64,000 bases of DNA. Origin: Acanthosepion esculentum (taxonomy: Eukaryota > Mollusca > Cephalopoda > Sepiida > Sepiidae). The translations under genes were made by a program, and so were the position numbers. Under the pieces are notes generated by a model, which did no database searches, was not told the DNA's origin, and was given only the letters and a program-made list of their open reading frames with translations. Location: assembly GCA_964036315.1 (NCBI GenBank), contig OZ038478.1, forward strand, positions 148,226,683 through 148,290,682. The letters run 5' to 3'. Each line of letters begins with the position of its first letter. Within the stretch, counting starts at the first letter, position 1. Shown piece after piece: positions 46,070 to 59,224 of this stretch.

Positions 46070-46307
46070 ATGTCCGAGAAATTTTCATAGAAATTTTTCG
46101 CTCTCCGACAGGAATCGAACCTGTATCCTATACGGAACCATCATTTCGCGTGATGTGCCTTAACCTTTCGGCCACAGAGCCGGTAAATGTTATTTAATAC
46201 TGTTTATTATAAAACAGAGCATTTGCTTAAATACTTGTATCTATAAAAAGAACGTTAAACATAATATATAAATGTCTTTAAATAAATTGTCGGGCTATGT
46301 CCAATTC
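46070..46307. mobile_element. Deleted copy of the tRNA-Ser-like foldback element
   Basis: The left half (46070-46179) is the minus-strand tRNA-like arm, TCCGACAGGAATCGAACCTG through GGCCACAGAG. It is joined directly to the distal part of the opposite arm (CCGGTAAATGTTATTTAATA onward). The right end TCGGGCTATGTCCAATTC is the inverse of the left end of the 22.9-kb element. The second tRNA-like block and the spacer are missing. Confidence 0.75.
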
Positions 46308-46325
46308 TAAAATATATATGTGTAT

Positions 46326-46330
46326 GTATG

Positions 46331-46366
<36 letters not shown>

Positions 46367-46441
46367 CATATATATACATGCATATGCTTACATATACATT
46401 ATACGTATATATATATATATATATATATATACATACTGATA

Positions 46442-46528
<87 letters not shown>
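46326..46528. repeat. (TA)n and (GA)n cluster
   Basis: GA (about 46346-46366), TATACA, and an 88-bp TA tract ending at 46528. Confidence 0.97.
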
Positions 46529-46530
<2 letters not shown>

Positions 46531-46732
46531 TTCCTTCAGAAATAAATGAAAAAACAAACACTATATAAAATAATAAGAGATAAGTCTAAAGATATGATAG
46601 GAGTTAATTCAGAATTAAAGAGTATTAAATCTACAAATATGCCAGAAAGAATATTAAGCGAAATAAAATAATATAAATGGGGGAAATAAATATCATAGGA
46701 TAAAGACTTACAAGATAATATACAGTGCTGTT

Positions 46733-47518
46733 CGATAAAAGTGACTCACCTGATTGTTTTTTCTTACAAATTTTTTTGCCTATTGTTTTTGGTGTCAAAC
46801 TAATTTTCAATCTTACAAATATAAAGACCCCTTCCCGACCACCTAGTAAAAAAGTTTACTCACCCTAAGGTATTCTATTGATAATTATAATTTTGGATAT
46901 AAATGAGATTTAGGGAAAAAATCTGTGAAAAAAAGTGACTCACTTATTTCCTGCAACTAGTAATCAATAGAAACATAACCGGACAGCTTTAAATAAAGAA
47001 TAATAGAGGTATACTTTATTTATAATAGGTAATATAGTTCGAAATATTCAATAATCTATGTGTCCTCCTTTATTTTGAATAACCTTTTCAACCCTTTTTG
47101 GCATTGACTTGATTAGGTTCTGGCAAATCTCATCTCCAAGCATTGAATTCCATTCGGATATAAAATTCACAATCAAATCCTCTTTATTGCTGAACTGCGT
47201 TCTCGATAGCCTGTACTTTATAATGCTCCATAAGTTTTCTATGGGATTGAGGTCAGGAGATTGGGGCGGCCATGTCATAACACTCACCTGCTTCTCATCA
47301 AAGTATTCCTTCATCAATTTTGATTTGTGATAGGGAGTATTATCCTGCATAAAAATGAGCTGGGTGGGGTCGATTTTCACCCTTTCAGCAGTAGGGAGCA
47401 GACAAGACTCTAAAATTATCTTGTCCTGTTTGCTCCTGAGGGTCTTTTGAATAGGTTTTAAGAAAAGAGAACATTTAGTAAAAAAAATCAGGTGAGTCAT
47501 TTTTATCGAACAGCACTC
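46733..47518 (-). mobile_element. Tc1-type deletion derivative, copy 1
   Basis: Inverted ends (C/G)AGTGCTGTTCGATAAAA and ATGACTCACCTGATT on both sides are flanked by TA at 46731-46732 and 47519-47520. At 786 bp it is about half a normal Tc1 element. It keeps only the last third of the transposase. It shares its 5' junction (ACTAAATGTTCTCTT) with copy 2 at 61.5 kb, from which it differs by a further deletion of about 150 bp. Confidence 0.9.
47048..47460 (-). pseudogene. Tc1 transposase C-terminal part
   Basis: The frame reads KPIQKTLRSKQDKIILESCL, ERVKIDPTQLIFMQDNTPYH, KSKLMKEYFDEKQVSVMTWP and PQSPDLNPIENLWSIIKYRL through to IQNKGGHIDY and a stop. MQDN holds the second catalytic Asp and NPIENLW the Glu, with 34 residues between them (DD34E, the Tc1 subgroup). 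The first Asp and the helix-turn-helix domain are deleted. The remaining frame is open, so the deletion is recent or the segment is young, yet it cannot encode an active enzyme. Confidence 0.9.
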
Positions 47519-47744
47519 TATTTCAAATTAGATTTATATTAATTAATACCCATCAACAAGGAAAAAATGATTTGAAATATAATATGGCTATTGTTTAATA
47601 TAAATTTAATTCTCCAATGTATTCATCGTATGGTATTTATTTCCCCGCCCTCTTTATATTCATTTTTTATATTATCCTTAATATTCTTTCTGACATATTT
47701 GTTACTTTAATACTCTTCCTTTTCTGTCTTTTCCTTCACGTTCT

Positions 47745-49290
47745 CTCTTCATTTCCCCCTTCTTACCTCCATTAATGTTGGTTTGAAAACATGGGGCCGG
47801 AAGGGAATTCCACAAGCGACAAATGCGTGAAAAGAAAGTGTTAGCATAGAACTTAGAGCTATATCTTGTTTGCTCAACATTAAATTCATAAGATATCGAT
47901 GCCAGATTTGTACTGCGTTTGCATTAATCAATTTTATGTACCATGGCGAAGGTCTCAACCGAACAATTACAATTCCTTTATAAAAAAAGACAAGAACAAA
48001 AAAATACAGATAAGCAACCTCAAGACGGTGGTTAAGTGATGAAACATATCCATTAAATTATAAGCAATAATATTGCTGATTTTTCTTTGGATCTTATCAA
48101 AGAATTAATGGTAAATAGCATGGGTATCGGACCGTATGTGGAAGCACTATTCTAAGCATGAACGAATGTTAGACTAATACATATGTATGATCGATTCTGG
48201 AGAGAAAGAATGTCTCGCACGACATAGTGAACCGATTTTCGTAGCAGCTGAAAAAGATGAATAGGCGCAATGAGACACTTTCCTTGAGGTTAACATCAGC
48301 CATCATGGTAGAAGGTAGCGTGGTGTCTCTCAAATTATTAATGGGGAGAGCTTTAATTTTGGAGGCGTTAAAATTAAAATTAAACTTTTGCCCCGATTAA
48401 CGATGTACTTTAGGTCATTTTGGACATTGGTTGCCATTTTGATCTTGTCGGACTGATAAGCCCTACTATCAAGGCAGGAGTAAATTGTTATGGACTGATG
48501 TCATCGGGAATGTCATGAATTAAAACTGGGGGGGGGAGGCATCAGCTTTAGTACGAATTGATCTAGACTAGAGGCCGATCAGGATAACAGTTATTTCACG
48601 TTTTGATAGGAAAGACTGGATCATCTAAAAAATGTGTTCGAAGAAACCGTAATTTTCGGCTTGTGGAGAAGATATTATGAGGGACCTTGTCAAAGGCGTC
48701 CTAGCACAGCACTGGGCTTCAACCTTTATCTGGAGCATGATATACTCTTTCTGCAATTATCGTCATTACATCTACAGTTCACATGGAAAAACTAAAACCG
48801 TATTTGATTGCCTGAGAAATTCCTTACGATGAGAGGTGATGAACCAATTGAGTATTGATTAGGTTCTGTATGAGATTTCCGAAAAGTAGAAGGCTAACAA
48901 TTTGATAGTTGGGAGGATCGGACAGTTAACCAGAATAATTAAAAACTGGAACAACAGTCGATGACTTCCAGAAAGAAGGAAATCAGGAGGCAGAGAGAAC
49001 AGTAGCCAGTTCTGAAGCATACTACTTAATGATTATTACAGGGATACCATCAGATCCACATGCGGTTATCTAGGTTAGAGATGATAGCAGAAAACATGGA
49101 TGGGTTTATATGCATATCACTCAACAAGGATTCAGTTCTAAGTGGGGAGTTATGAAAGTTTAATCCAGATGGGTTACCAGTACCGTATAAGGAGAATTTA
49201 TGGGAAACGCATTCAACTTTATCGGCAGAGGATGATAACACCACATATGGATTAGAGTGGGGGGAGAGATCTTGCAATTATTTAAATCCC
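47745..49290 (-). pseudogene. CR1/jockey-type LINE reverse transcriptase, decayed
   Basis: Minus-strand frames give LRTESLLSDMHINPSMFSAI near 49130, then WKSSTVVPVFNYSG and SDPPNYQIVSLL near 48960-48900. KYGFSFSM, IIAERVYHAPDKG, DAFDKVPHNIFS, INDIPDDIS, NDLKYIVNRGKSLILNFNAS and a closing CRLWNSLPAPCFQTNIN near 47800 follow. This is the complete motif order of a CR1/jockey-type reverse transcriptase, including the F(D/N)KVPH palm motif and the RLWNSLP tail. Stops and frameshifts are spread throughout; no intact catalytic (F/Y)ADD is readable. It lies 200 bp from the Tc1 derivative. Confidence 0.8.
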
Positions 49291-49299
49291 TATTACAGA

Positions 49300-52200
49300 G
49301 CCGCCAGTAATCACGTGAGTCAAAGCTGTCAGTGACTCAGCGGTGCCTCATTCTCTCAACGAACAGGAGTCTTTACATTTATTACGAGCACTAACGAAAT
49401 GGCGCCTGCTGTGACGAGAGATTCCACACTGGTATAGATGAAAATAAGGTTCCTGTGTGCTTGTAACAACGTGAATTAAATTTAGGGCAACTCTATACGG
49501 AAGAGTTATTTTTGACCGACAGCTATCAGTAATCAGAATCAACTTCAATGACTGAACGAAAATGAGGCTAGGAAGCTTAATTGTTTATTGTTCTCTTTTG
49601 GACGAAGATTCCAGGACAAAGAAAGCTGTTGTCTATAAAATTCCAATCTCACGAGAAGAGCAGAAGGACGCGGGCCGCGAAGAAGAACAGACGACTCCTG
49701 CTGAAGTGCGCACCTCTGCGTTCACTTACCGCTCAACTCACCTTCGCTCGCTTATAGTAGTAAAGTACTACCTGAGAATAAAGCCTGGTTTACTACTAGA
49801 AATTGTTTTATCTTTTCACTCGTGGGTAACGATCTGGCAGAAGAGTAATTTTTAAAATACAAGCGGTTAATTGCAAGAAGCTGCACCCTGTCAACCAACC
49901 AGGTGTCTGATCAGAGCTACAAGGCAATCTTCTATAGTGGCCTAGCATGCTAATGTGAACCATGAATGTGATTGAGGTTTCACCTGGGATTTCCGAAAAT
50001 AAACCTCAGTGGAGCAATTTTCAATTGGAACGTAGAAGATATCACTCCATGGCGCTACACGAATAAAATCACGGAGTGAGTCCCACTCAGTATGCTGGTA
50101 ACGGAAAGATATGGATAGCGTGTTCCTGTTTAATAGATGATTTGAACAAGAGTCGTCTGAGTTACCAAGAGGACAGTGTTGCGAAGAGAAGAGGTAAGAA
50201 ATAAATTAAGTAGGTGATAATTCCAGTACAACATGTGCCAAATATTTGAAAGAAACTGAAAGATGAGAAAAAACTTTTTTTTCCAAAATCTGTGTATTCG
50301 ACTATTACTAATGGATAATAGTTATTTTGTGTGTATTCCGATATATTGACGATGCTTGACAAAAAAATACTTTTAAAGTAAAAATTGTTTAGAACAAAAT
50401 GGTTATGGAAATCCTCAGAGAAATAACAAGTTTAATTCCATTTAATACAATTAAATTTAATTCAAAACTAAATCCTAATATTAATCGAGATTTGAACATT
50501 GATCTTTTTTTTATATTTATGCATACTAATTTGCTGTGAATTGTAAAATAAAGTTCTTTCTTCAAATCGTAAAAATATAGCGATCTAGCCCATATTCTTT
50601 TTAACATTTTTAATTCTCTAATGATATTAACACAATATAAAAAACTCAATATTGCACGTGCGTGTGTGTGATTGAAGAAAAAAACATTTATGTTCATTAT
50701 ATAGGCAAATGATGAAAAATAAAAGAAAATATTGGGCCACAAAAAAATTACACTCTCGAAAAAAAATGACGCCCGCGTGTGTGCGTGTTTGTGTGTATGT
50801 GTGAGAAAGAGAGAGGTTACCATTCGGCCAAACAATACATAGGGGATGAATGACTGCGCAGATTATAAAAAGAAAAGAAAAAGGATAAACGCTGTAGATG
50901 AGAAAAGTTCACAGATAAAGAGAGAGAAAGAGGCATTTATGACAATACTTCTTCATATTCTACAGAACTGAACGTCGACAACATTGCCAAAAACACAAAA
51001 TTAATTGTAAGACTTCCGAGATTTCCAAGTTTTGAAACAACAGAAACAATTTTCTCCGTTAAAACCTATCTATTTTTAATTTGTAAATATTAATCGAGCA
51101 ACAAATATATTTCACAGGTTCTGATACCTCCTGCAAGGAATATCAATTTCGAAAGTATATAAAATTCGACAAATGTACAGATGAAAGATTCATAAATTTT
51201 ATAGATTTGCAGTGATATTATATACATATGTAATATTGTGAAACATTTTATTCCTCTATACGAGACATTGTGTTTATCAAAAATGTTTGTGGACTATACC
51301 TTTTGGATTTTTTAATTCATTCAACGTAATCCAAACTTTCAGTTAGCGAATCAATTCTTATCTACTTCAAATACACCTGCCAAGTACTACGTTCGGGTGA
51401 TCTAAGTTTCACCTGCATATTAATTACCTTTCAATCTGTGGCCTCCAGTTTAACTGAATAATACGTAGTCATGGGAAATATGTTATTTTTTAACTTCACT
51501 TTAGCAGTCCTTTTCTTCTTCCTATTTTCTAATCTAATTTCCTTTCTCGTTGTTCAAATGTCTGTTGCAAATTATATAACATTAACTCATTAAATTGCAA
51601 TAAGTTTAAAACTTCCTTATTTTATCAAATACTTATTTTTTAATTTTTTCACTTGATTAAATTAACATCGTGAATTTTTCATGTAGTAAATAAAGACGCC
51701 TGTATACAGAATGATGTTCTCATTATTAAAGTTGTTATTACGCACATCGGCTTGACTAAGTACACTCTGTTCAATGTCGGAACCATCTCACATTTAAAGA
51801 AGTATATCACTGATAACCAACGGGAAGTTAGTTAGAAATCTGCTAATAGCATCGAATAATCATAAATTTAGTCCCTAAATAAGAAGGCGATATACACAGA
51901 TATATAGAAACTCTCAAGAGCTTTCAAACATCAATAACAAATATATATACTTTGGCAGAATATTTGTGCTTAATACTGCATCTAAAATAATCTAGATTAA
52001 ACGATAATTTAAATAAATCTGAGTTGAGCGAAACATTCTTCATCGCAATTAAAAAATTGTTGAATGTGTTTCAAACCTACTATAATAAACAAATTCCGAA
52101 ACTATATGCCAAGGTGGACAATAACTCCAAGCATACATTAGTGCTGTTCTTCGGATAGTGGATATAGAATTTGGTTTAATAGGAATTACTGTCATCTAGA

Positions 52201-52814
52201 GGTTTACTTGCTCAAAATATTAAAATTATCCTATTATCTATAACCTATGAATAATACTGCGAGTCAAATAATGTATGCGAAATTACGCTGTCCAGTGTTT
52301 TTAAGACAGCCTCATACTTTTTATCTTGTGAAACATTTATCTGAAATCCTAAATATGAGGGCATGAAAGTAGCAATCATATCGTTCCTGGATATACTAAT
52401 CCTATTACGCTCCTATTAAATTTAATAAAGCCTGGACTAGTTCTACGTGCATAAACTCAGCTTAATCAGCCACAGATTAAAATAGACGGATTAAGCGAAA
52501 AGGAATAATACTGTCTTTTAACCAGCTTCGAGTTGAAAAAGTGCCTTCTTTGAAAATCATCATTAGCATCTTAAATGCGATACAGTGTCTTATACTGTCA
52601 ATTGTCGTATTTATGCAACGAATTCCACGGTAAAGAGATCTTACAATTCGTATAAATTATTACATTTTGATCGCATATGAATGCTGCCCAAAGCAGCAGC
52701 CGGTTGTAGCAGTAACATAATAAGTCTAAGGTTTTGTTTTTTTTTGGCCAAACTGAGTTAGATACAAAACACAAAAACTGTTTTCAATCAACACTGTCGC
52801 AAATTTGCATGGTG

Positions 52815-52815
<1 letters not shown>
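49300..52815. other. Long stretch without recognised gene
   Basis: The first 550 bp (to about 49860) are GC-richer, with an open plus frame at 49562-49855 and AATAAA inside a duplicated TAGTAGTAAA context. It could be an unidentified repeat. From 49860 to 52815 the DNA is AT-rich. The minus frame at 50389-50835 has no recognised domain and contains CA-repeat-derived residues. Confidence 0.4.

Positions 52816-52817
<2 letters not shown>

Positions 52818-52892
<75 letters not shown>
52818..52892. repeat. (TA)n microsatellite
   Basis: This is a pure TA tract of about 75 bp. Confidence 0.97.
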
Positions 52893-52895
<3 letters not shown>

Positions 52896-53139
52896 GGCGG
52901 TGTGACCACTAGGTTTCTTCAGCTTTCTGACATCCGAGGTACGATTCACGAAAGTCCTAACTTAAAACTTAACTAAATTGATTGACCTGTAAATGGATAT
53001 CTTTTTTTTATTACGATTCAGTTATTGTTTGCCCAAATTATTTTGCATTTGAGTGCGTATTACCCTGCCCAAGGAAAGAAAACGATTAGGTAGTATGATG
53101 GTAACGATCTAAAATATCTTTGAAACAGTATCTTATCTA

Positions 53140-53523
53140 CTCTCGGATAAGACGGCCAAGTCAAATGACTACTCTCAGATAAGACGTCCAGGTCAAATGA
53201 CTACTCCCAGATAAGACGGCCAGGTCAAATGACTACTCTCAGATAAGACGGCCAGGTCAAATGACTACTTTTAGATAAGACGGCCAGGTCAAATGACTAC
53301 TCTCGGATAAGACGGCCAGGTCAAATGACTACTCTCGGATAAGACGGCCAGGTCAAATGACTACTTTTAGATAAGACGGCCAGGTCAAATGACTACTCTC
53401 GGATAAGACGGCCAGGTCAAATGACTACTCTCGGATAAGACGGCCAGGTCAAATGACTACTCCCAGATAAGACGGCCAAGTCAAATGACTACACCCAGAT
53501 AAGATGGTCAGGTATAATAACCA
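53140..53523 (+). repeat. 32-bp satellite, 12 copies with higher-order structure
   Basis: Units start at 53140 and every 32 bp after that, with core GATAAGACGGCCAGGTCAAA then TGACTACT. The variable start is CTCTCGG, CTCTCAG, CTCCCAG or CTTTTAG. Units at 53268-53363 and 53364-53459 repeat the order TTTTAG, CTCGG, CTCGG, giving a 96-bp higher-order unit. Degenerate copies continue to about 53590. Confidence 0.95.
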
Positions 53524-53589
53524 CTATCTGATAAGATATTCAAGTCTAATGACCCTTATCAGATAAGACAGCCATAAGACTATTCTCGG

Positions 53590-54180
53590 ATATGGCAGAA
53601 ATATCTGAAAAGAAACATTTGATAACCATGTGCAAGAAACAGCTTTACTTTATAGGAGACATAATGAGGAAACTATCTTGAACAATTTAACCGGACACAA
53701 TAACCTCAATGGGAGCAGGTAAAACAGCAAGGAAACTATTTGAGAAGTTCCTTTATATGAATGGAATAACAAGTACCAGATATATAAAGGAGTCTGAAAG
53801 ATGTTAGAATTATAATAAAATAGTAGAGAGCTATGATTACTTTTATCCTTGTTTGATATGATACATGGAGAGAAAAAGCTGTCATGACATTTTCGACTTG
53901 TGAATACCATGACAATTAACAAAAAAGACAATCGAATTCAGGCAAATGTGAATCTACCAACGAATGCTAGGAATACCAACAACAGAGCATAGTAGAGAGT
54001 AGATCAAAATAAATAAATATTAGTAATAATCAGACAGACCAAAACACCCTGAGGACAGGTAAAGAGAGATTAATGATTTAAATGTTAAACACACAGGGAA
54101 CGACACCTGGTGTAAACGTATCGACAATTTCCAGGTAATAGATGGAGTTATTAGCACTTTAAAACATTCCCTAAGAGCAG
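53590..54180 (+). pseudogene. Possible RTE-type LINE C-terminal remnant
   Basis: KKQLYFIGDIMRK near 53635 and GAGKTARKLFEKFLYMNGI near 53715 recall the (K/R)RQLxxxGHIxRK...GKRxRGRQRxK tail of RTE-type LINEs. FRQM, a stop, IYQRMLGIPTTEHS near 53940 recalls the preceding WxxRRMLxISxTEH motif, but the order is inverted. The match is partial and the sequence is short. It could be two fragments. Confidence 0.35.
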
Positions 54181-54249
54181 ACGCACAGTACATCGCTGTT
54201 CATGAGAAAGAGTAATGAGGAAGCACAGAATTTTGTTGTCTAGTCTGCT

Positions 54250-55250
54250 GTTTTTTTTTTTAATGTAAAAGTTAAAGCAGAGGAGGTGATTTGGAAATCA
54301 TATCCAGATCATTGAGAACACGTTCTATTAATATTCAGATCGCGCTGTGTTGACGTGAATGCGTTTCTAACTTCACTCCATCACTGCGATTATATACGCA
54401 GGCTTTTACAAATAATCTTTAACCATAGTTTGTATATTTGGCTGTAATGCACAGGTCAGTAAAACCATTATCACACTCGGTGCCAATATGGGGGTGTTGG
54501 CATTCGTATATTTGGATCTTTGTGACACTTTGTCGGCATGTTGTTCTCAAATTTCAATAATAATTATAAAGTTTAGTTTTGAATGTGTTGATGCTCTACG
54601 GTAGGTGAACCTAATAGACAAACATTGATTTTTTTTTCTGATTTACAAGGGTGTTTCGCTTTGTATTCGAGTGTCTAAATGGAATTGACATTAGAACGAA
54701 TTTTTAATGCAAGGAAGAATACCTTAGAAAGAAAACTTTACCTTTTTTACATTTTCCTTTTTAACAAAGATCTTCATAATATAATTTATTTGGTTTTCTT
54801 CGCATTCGGAAGTATCTTTAATGCACAGTAAGATCAGAATAGTTGTGATTCCCTATATCTCTATTATAGGAGAGTAACAGATTTTACATGTAAATTTGTG
54901 TAGTCTAAAAAACACAGATACACGTCCTTCTGCATTTGTATTGCTCTTTCTGATAATATTCCCAGCAAAAATATTGCATTCCTTGTCCCGGTGTCTTTGA
55001 CGAATACACACTGTTCTTGTCGTTACTCGGACCTGATTCAGCTGCGCACCCTATACATCAGAATTTGGAACATGAGTTTTGTTATGTGGCTCATTGGGCT
55101 GATATTCCGGTGGAGTTCACATTAGTTTACACCTGGTATATTATGCCATGCTATGAAAATAGATCTTCTTTCGTCTCCTAGAATATCCTCACTGTTTTGA
55201 GTGTCTCAAGCACCGAGCGTAAAAAGCAATACATTAGTAAAAACTAAATA
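54250..55250. other. AT-rich stretch without recognised gene
   Basis: No motif-bearing frame, structural RNA or clear repeat was seen. Confidence 0.5.
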
Positions 55251-55251
55251 T

Positions 55252-55615
55252 GTATATGTGTGTATATGTGTATATGTATAGGTGTATATGTATGTATGTG
55301 AATATATATGTGTGTGTATATATGTATATGTGTGTATGTATGTACGTGTGTATATGTGTACGTGTGTGTATCTAAATATGTATGTATGTGCGTGTGTATA
55401 TCTACATGTGTATGTGTGTAGGTATGAGCATAGACATATATGTATGTGTGTGTGTTTATGTGTATGGGGGTCTAGATATAAGGATATATGTGTATATATG
55501 TATATATGTGTATGTATGTGTATGTGTATGTGTGCATATGTAGATACATATATATGTGTGTGTGCATGTGTGCTGATGTGTGTATATATGTGTGTGTATA
55601 TGTATGGGTGTGTGC
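55252..55615. repeat. TATG/TG simple-sequence cluster
   Basis: Degenerate TATG/TGTA repeats run over about 360 bp; the 115-codon frame in it is an artefact. Confidence 0.95.
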
Positions 55616-56857
55616 AAAAATGTTTTTAAAAAAAGGACTTACAGTTATGTTATTGATGTTTTACCCCACTTACAATACAATTTTAAAAAAAAATTTAAAT
55701 GAACTACCCTTTAATAATCATTATTAATGATAAAATATTTAGATTTTTGATAATTGAATACTAAAGTCATTACCTAATATTTTTTAGATAAGCTTTGTTA
55801 GTGAATTCTACGGACACACCTATATATATATATGTAAGTATGCGGAAATATTTAAAAGGATATAAGTAGGTATTAATACATGAAATTACCCATGTATATC
55901 GGTACATGTGTACCTGTATGAGTGACTGCAGATGTAAAGGAACGTATGTATATGAAATTTACATGAATGTGTTTACAATATATGCTAGAGCAAGATCTCT
56001 AATATTACATTCAAATATCACTCCATATTAACTTAAAACTAAATTTTAAGTAAGAGAAATTACCAATCTAAAAATAGTCACTAATTGAACTCATGAATAA
56101 AATTCAAACTGATAGAGATATCACCTTAATAATCAATTACTACTAGAAAGAAGTAAACTTATATTTGAAAATAAATTTTTTAGTGTTTTAATGTAAATTC
56201 TATGAATATTTTTCTAATCGACTATTTCATATTAAATCCTAAATAATTTTGTAATAAAGTTTTAAAAAAAAACTTTAACTAACATATAATTAAATTCCTT
56301 AGACTGTTTAATCATTCAAACTTATATAAAAAATTATAATATTTATGAACTCTCAAAGTAAAGCAAAAATCAGCGTCCATTCCAAAGAAAGTTAATGAGA
56401 CTTTATCACAACTTCTTTCTCTCTTTTTCTCTCTCTTTCTCTTTATGCCTTTTTGTCCTATCCCCCTCCCATATCAATATATAACTTCCGTTAACAGATT
56501 TAATGTGTCAATGTCTGGATTTCCTCTAAAAATTTAAATTTGAAAGAATAGAAATGTTACATCTAACTCAATCATGTCTCTCTACCCCCTTCACCCCCTC
56601 ACTCCCTCACTTCGTTAATTTACTTATTACTGCCTGTCATAAATGTGTAAATTTCTTTTCATTTTTCGTTTCAACCTTTGGAAATAAAATCTGATGATCC
56701 GCTGTCCTTTAAAAGGGCTGTGGTGAAATAATTTATTATTTGGAACCTTAAAGTGGTCTGTTTTTATTTAAATTATTAGCTCTGATTTACATTGAGCTCT
56801 CTGGATTTTATCCTCCTTGGGTCTACCCATACGGATTACCTAGTTTTTCGTAAACTA

Positions 56858-56859
<2 letters not shown>

Positions 56860-56942
<83 letters not shown>
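56860..56942. repeat. (TA)n(TG)n microsatellite
   Basis: About 33 bp of TA are followed by 46 bp of TG. Confidence 0.97.
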
Positions 56943-56943
<1 letters not shown>

Positions 56944-56999
56944 TATGTATGCATTTGTGTGTGGATTTAACTATTATTTATTGTATTTTATGGGAAATA

Positions 57000-58725
57000 T
57001 ATAAAATAATATTTCCCAGTTTATGAACAAAAAAGGAAAAGATGTGAGAAAAGTAAATAAATTACAATTAAAAATGAGATTAGTCAGAAACTGAAACAGC
57101 TGATTTAAAAATATTCGAAAAACATCACAAATGAAAAATAGAAAACGGAGATAAGATGAAATGAGTGCTTAATTTCGAATGAGTTATATAATCTACAGGA
57201 TCTCAAGTAATTCAGAGGGTATTTAAATGTGTCAAAACATATCCCACTCATTTTAGAGAAGACAGGAATTTGCGCTTTCAAATCCAGCCAAAGATAATGT
57301 CAGTTAAAGCCTTCGCTACAAGAGACAAAGAAGAAAATCAAAAGAAAGAGAATAGCAGGAACATGGCAAAAGTCGAAAGAAGAGCGAGAGTATCTTTACA
57401 AAACACATGTTAAAGAACTCAGTTTAAAGAACGGAAAAAAGAAACAAAATGAAAAGACATTAATCAATTGAGAAAATAATTAATGTGAAATGCAAGGGCA
57501 CGAATAAGATAGTGGGTCAATAATTCCGAACCATGATATACACATATTAGAAGAAATTCCTTCTGTTTCTTTGCATAAAACTGTTTCAATTATTCTGTGT
57601 TGTATACGTCGTTCACTCTATTTTCCCTCCAAGTGTGTGAAACAATTTTCATTAAGTCTAAGCAATCTTCTCTGTGTAAACATTGGGAGTCGCTTCATAG
57701 GTTTAATGAAATCGGCATTTAAATATATTATTGTTAGTATATTAGTAATGTAGGTTTTAATATTCTTTAACTTTTTGACCTGTACGTACTTTTATTTTAT
57801 TATCCTCGATCGAATATTGCTAAGACAATAGCGAAACCTGTTATGTCCCAATTTGTGTGTATGCTTCCTCACGTGGTTTTTTTCATATCATACCGTAAAT
57901 ATGTCCTTTTTCGAAGTCATACTATCACACATCAATATTTCCAAACAACAACCATTAAAAGATTAAGAACATTGGACTTATTTGTGTCCACGCACACTTT
58001 AAATGAATAAAATACAGCGCTAAAGGACAAAAAGGTGATTGCAATATTAAAGTCTTTTTTTTTAATAATACTGGATATACCATCGTAAGAATTTACTGTA
58101 AAATTGGAATCTAAACCAATTTCTCTCTCTTGATAAATCGGGGAGGTTTATAAGCAGCATATATGGATAGAAAATAATGAAAATAAATAATACGTATTTA
58201 ACGAAATATTTGATATATCAGAAATATTTTAAATAGTAATGTATCAATAACGTAGAGTGAGAGACAGCGAGAAAACACGAGAGAGAAAGAGAACGAGATT
58301 ATTGTCCGGGAAATTAAAGCAGACAGGAAGTGTATCATATTTATGCTTTTCATTTCTATGAAACTAATACAATGGATGTTAATATTAAATGTTGAAAATA
58401 TAAATTGAAACGTGAATATATTTTGAATATTCAATTACATTTTTCCCCCACATATACGTTATATTTTCCATCCATAAATTTATTTTTTAAATACCAAGCA
58501 ACATCAGGAAATATATAATAAAGAGTGTCAACACTATTGGCAAACAATGAAACCGGCATTTACCATTACTTATATACCGATATTATCGCTTAAAGACAGA
58601 ATCCATATTTAGTATATTATACAATGCATTCACACAATGGCAAATGAAACTCCTTTCATAGGAAGTCGTTAAAAAGAAATAGTGTAGGAATGAAATAATT
58701 TCATTGAACATCAGCTGCAAAAGAT
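57000..58725. other. AT-rich stretch without recognised gene
   Basis: Nothing was recognised on either strand; frames such as 58198-58434 minus lack motifs. Confidence 0.5.
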
Positions 58726-58726
58726 C

Positions 58727-58728
58727 TA

Positions 58729-58774
<46 letters not shown>
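58727..58774. repeat. (CT)n(TA)n microsatellite
   Basis: CT then TA over about 48 bp at the edge of the PLE-associated region. Confidence 0.95.
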
Positions 58775-58789
58775 GGTAACTGTACTCGT

Positions 58790-59150
58790 GTCGAAAAACC
58801 CTCGAATTCTTGATTTAGCAATAGCTAAATCAATCTCGAAGGGAAAGAAAGGTTTTAAAAAAGAAAGAGCCAGGAACATGAAGGTCTGTCGAAAATAATC
58901 GCACAGATACAGGTTCAAGGCCCAAAGAAAAAAAACCGATACGAGTAAACAACTAACTAAAGAGCTCGACACAAACGTGTAGCAAACCTAGTCAAACCTA
59001 ATGAGCCAGACAAACCTACCAAGGTTTCACTTAGGCAGATCGTCAGGGTCAGCTGGCTAAAGAGGCAAAAGAAAACGGTGTATATATAGGCGACAACCAA
59101 GACAACACCACGTGACCAAGAAAAAAGAAAGAAAAAAGACACCGTGGGGG
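58790..59150 (-). repeat. Hairpin-headed dispersed repeat, copy 3 (PLE-adjacent)
   Basis: On the minus strand the block CTGACGATCTGCC, GTGAAACCTTGGTAGG, GTCTGGCTCATTAGGTTTG is followed by TTTACTCGTATCGG, a T-run, CTTTGGGCCTTGAA and GACCTTCATGTTCCTGGCTC. The order and several words match copies 1 and 2. Its position directly downstream of a PLE GIY-YIG fragment on the same strand suggests these repeats are PLE terminal regions. A small palindrome TTGATTTAGC/GCTAAATCAA lies at 58812-58835. Confidence 0.6.
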
Positions 59151-59224
59151 ATGGGGTATAAATTTATTCAAATAACTAAAAGGGGAGGGGATATTTTAAG
59201 AAAACACAAACAATAACGATACAA

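Noticed and set aside
53140..53523. CRISPR-like array
   Set aside because: Units are contiguous 32-bp tandem repeats without unique spacers, in a eukaryotic context.
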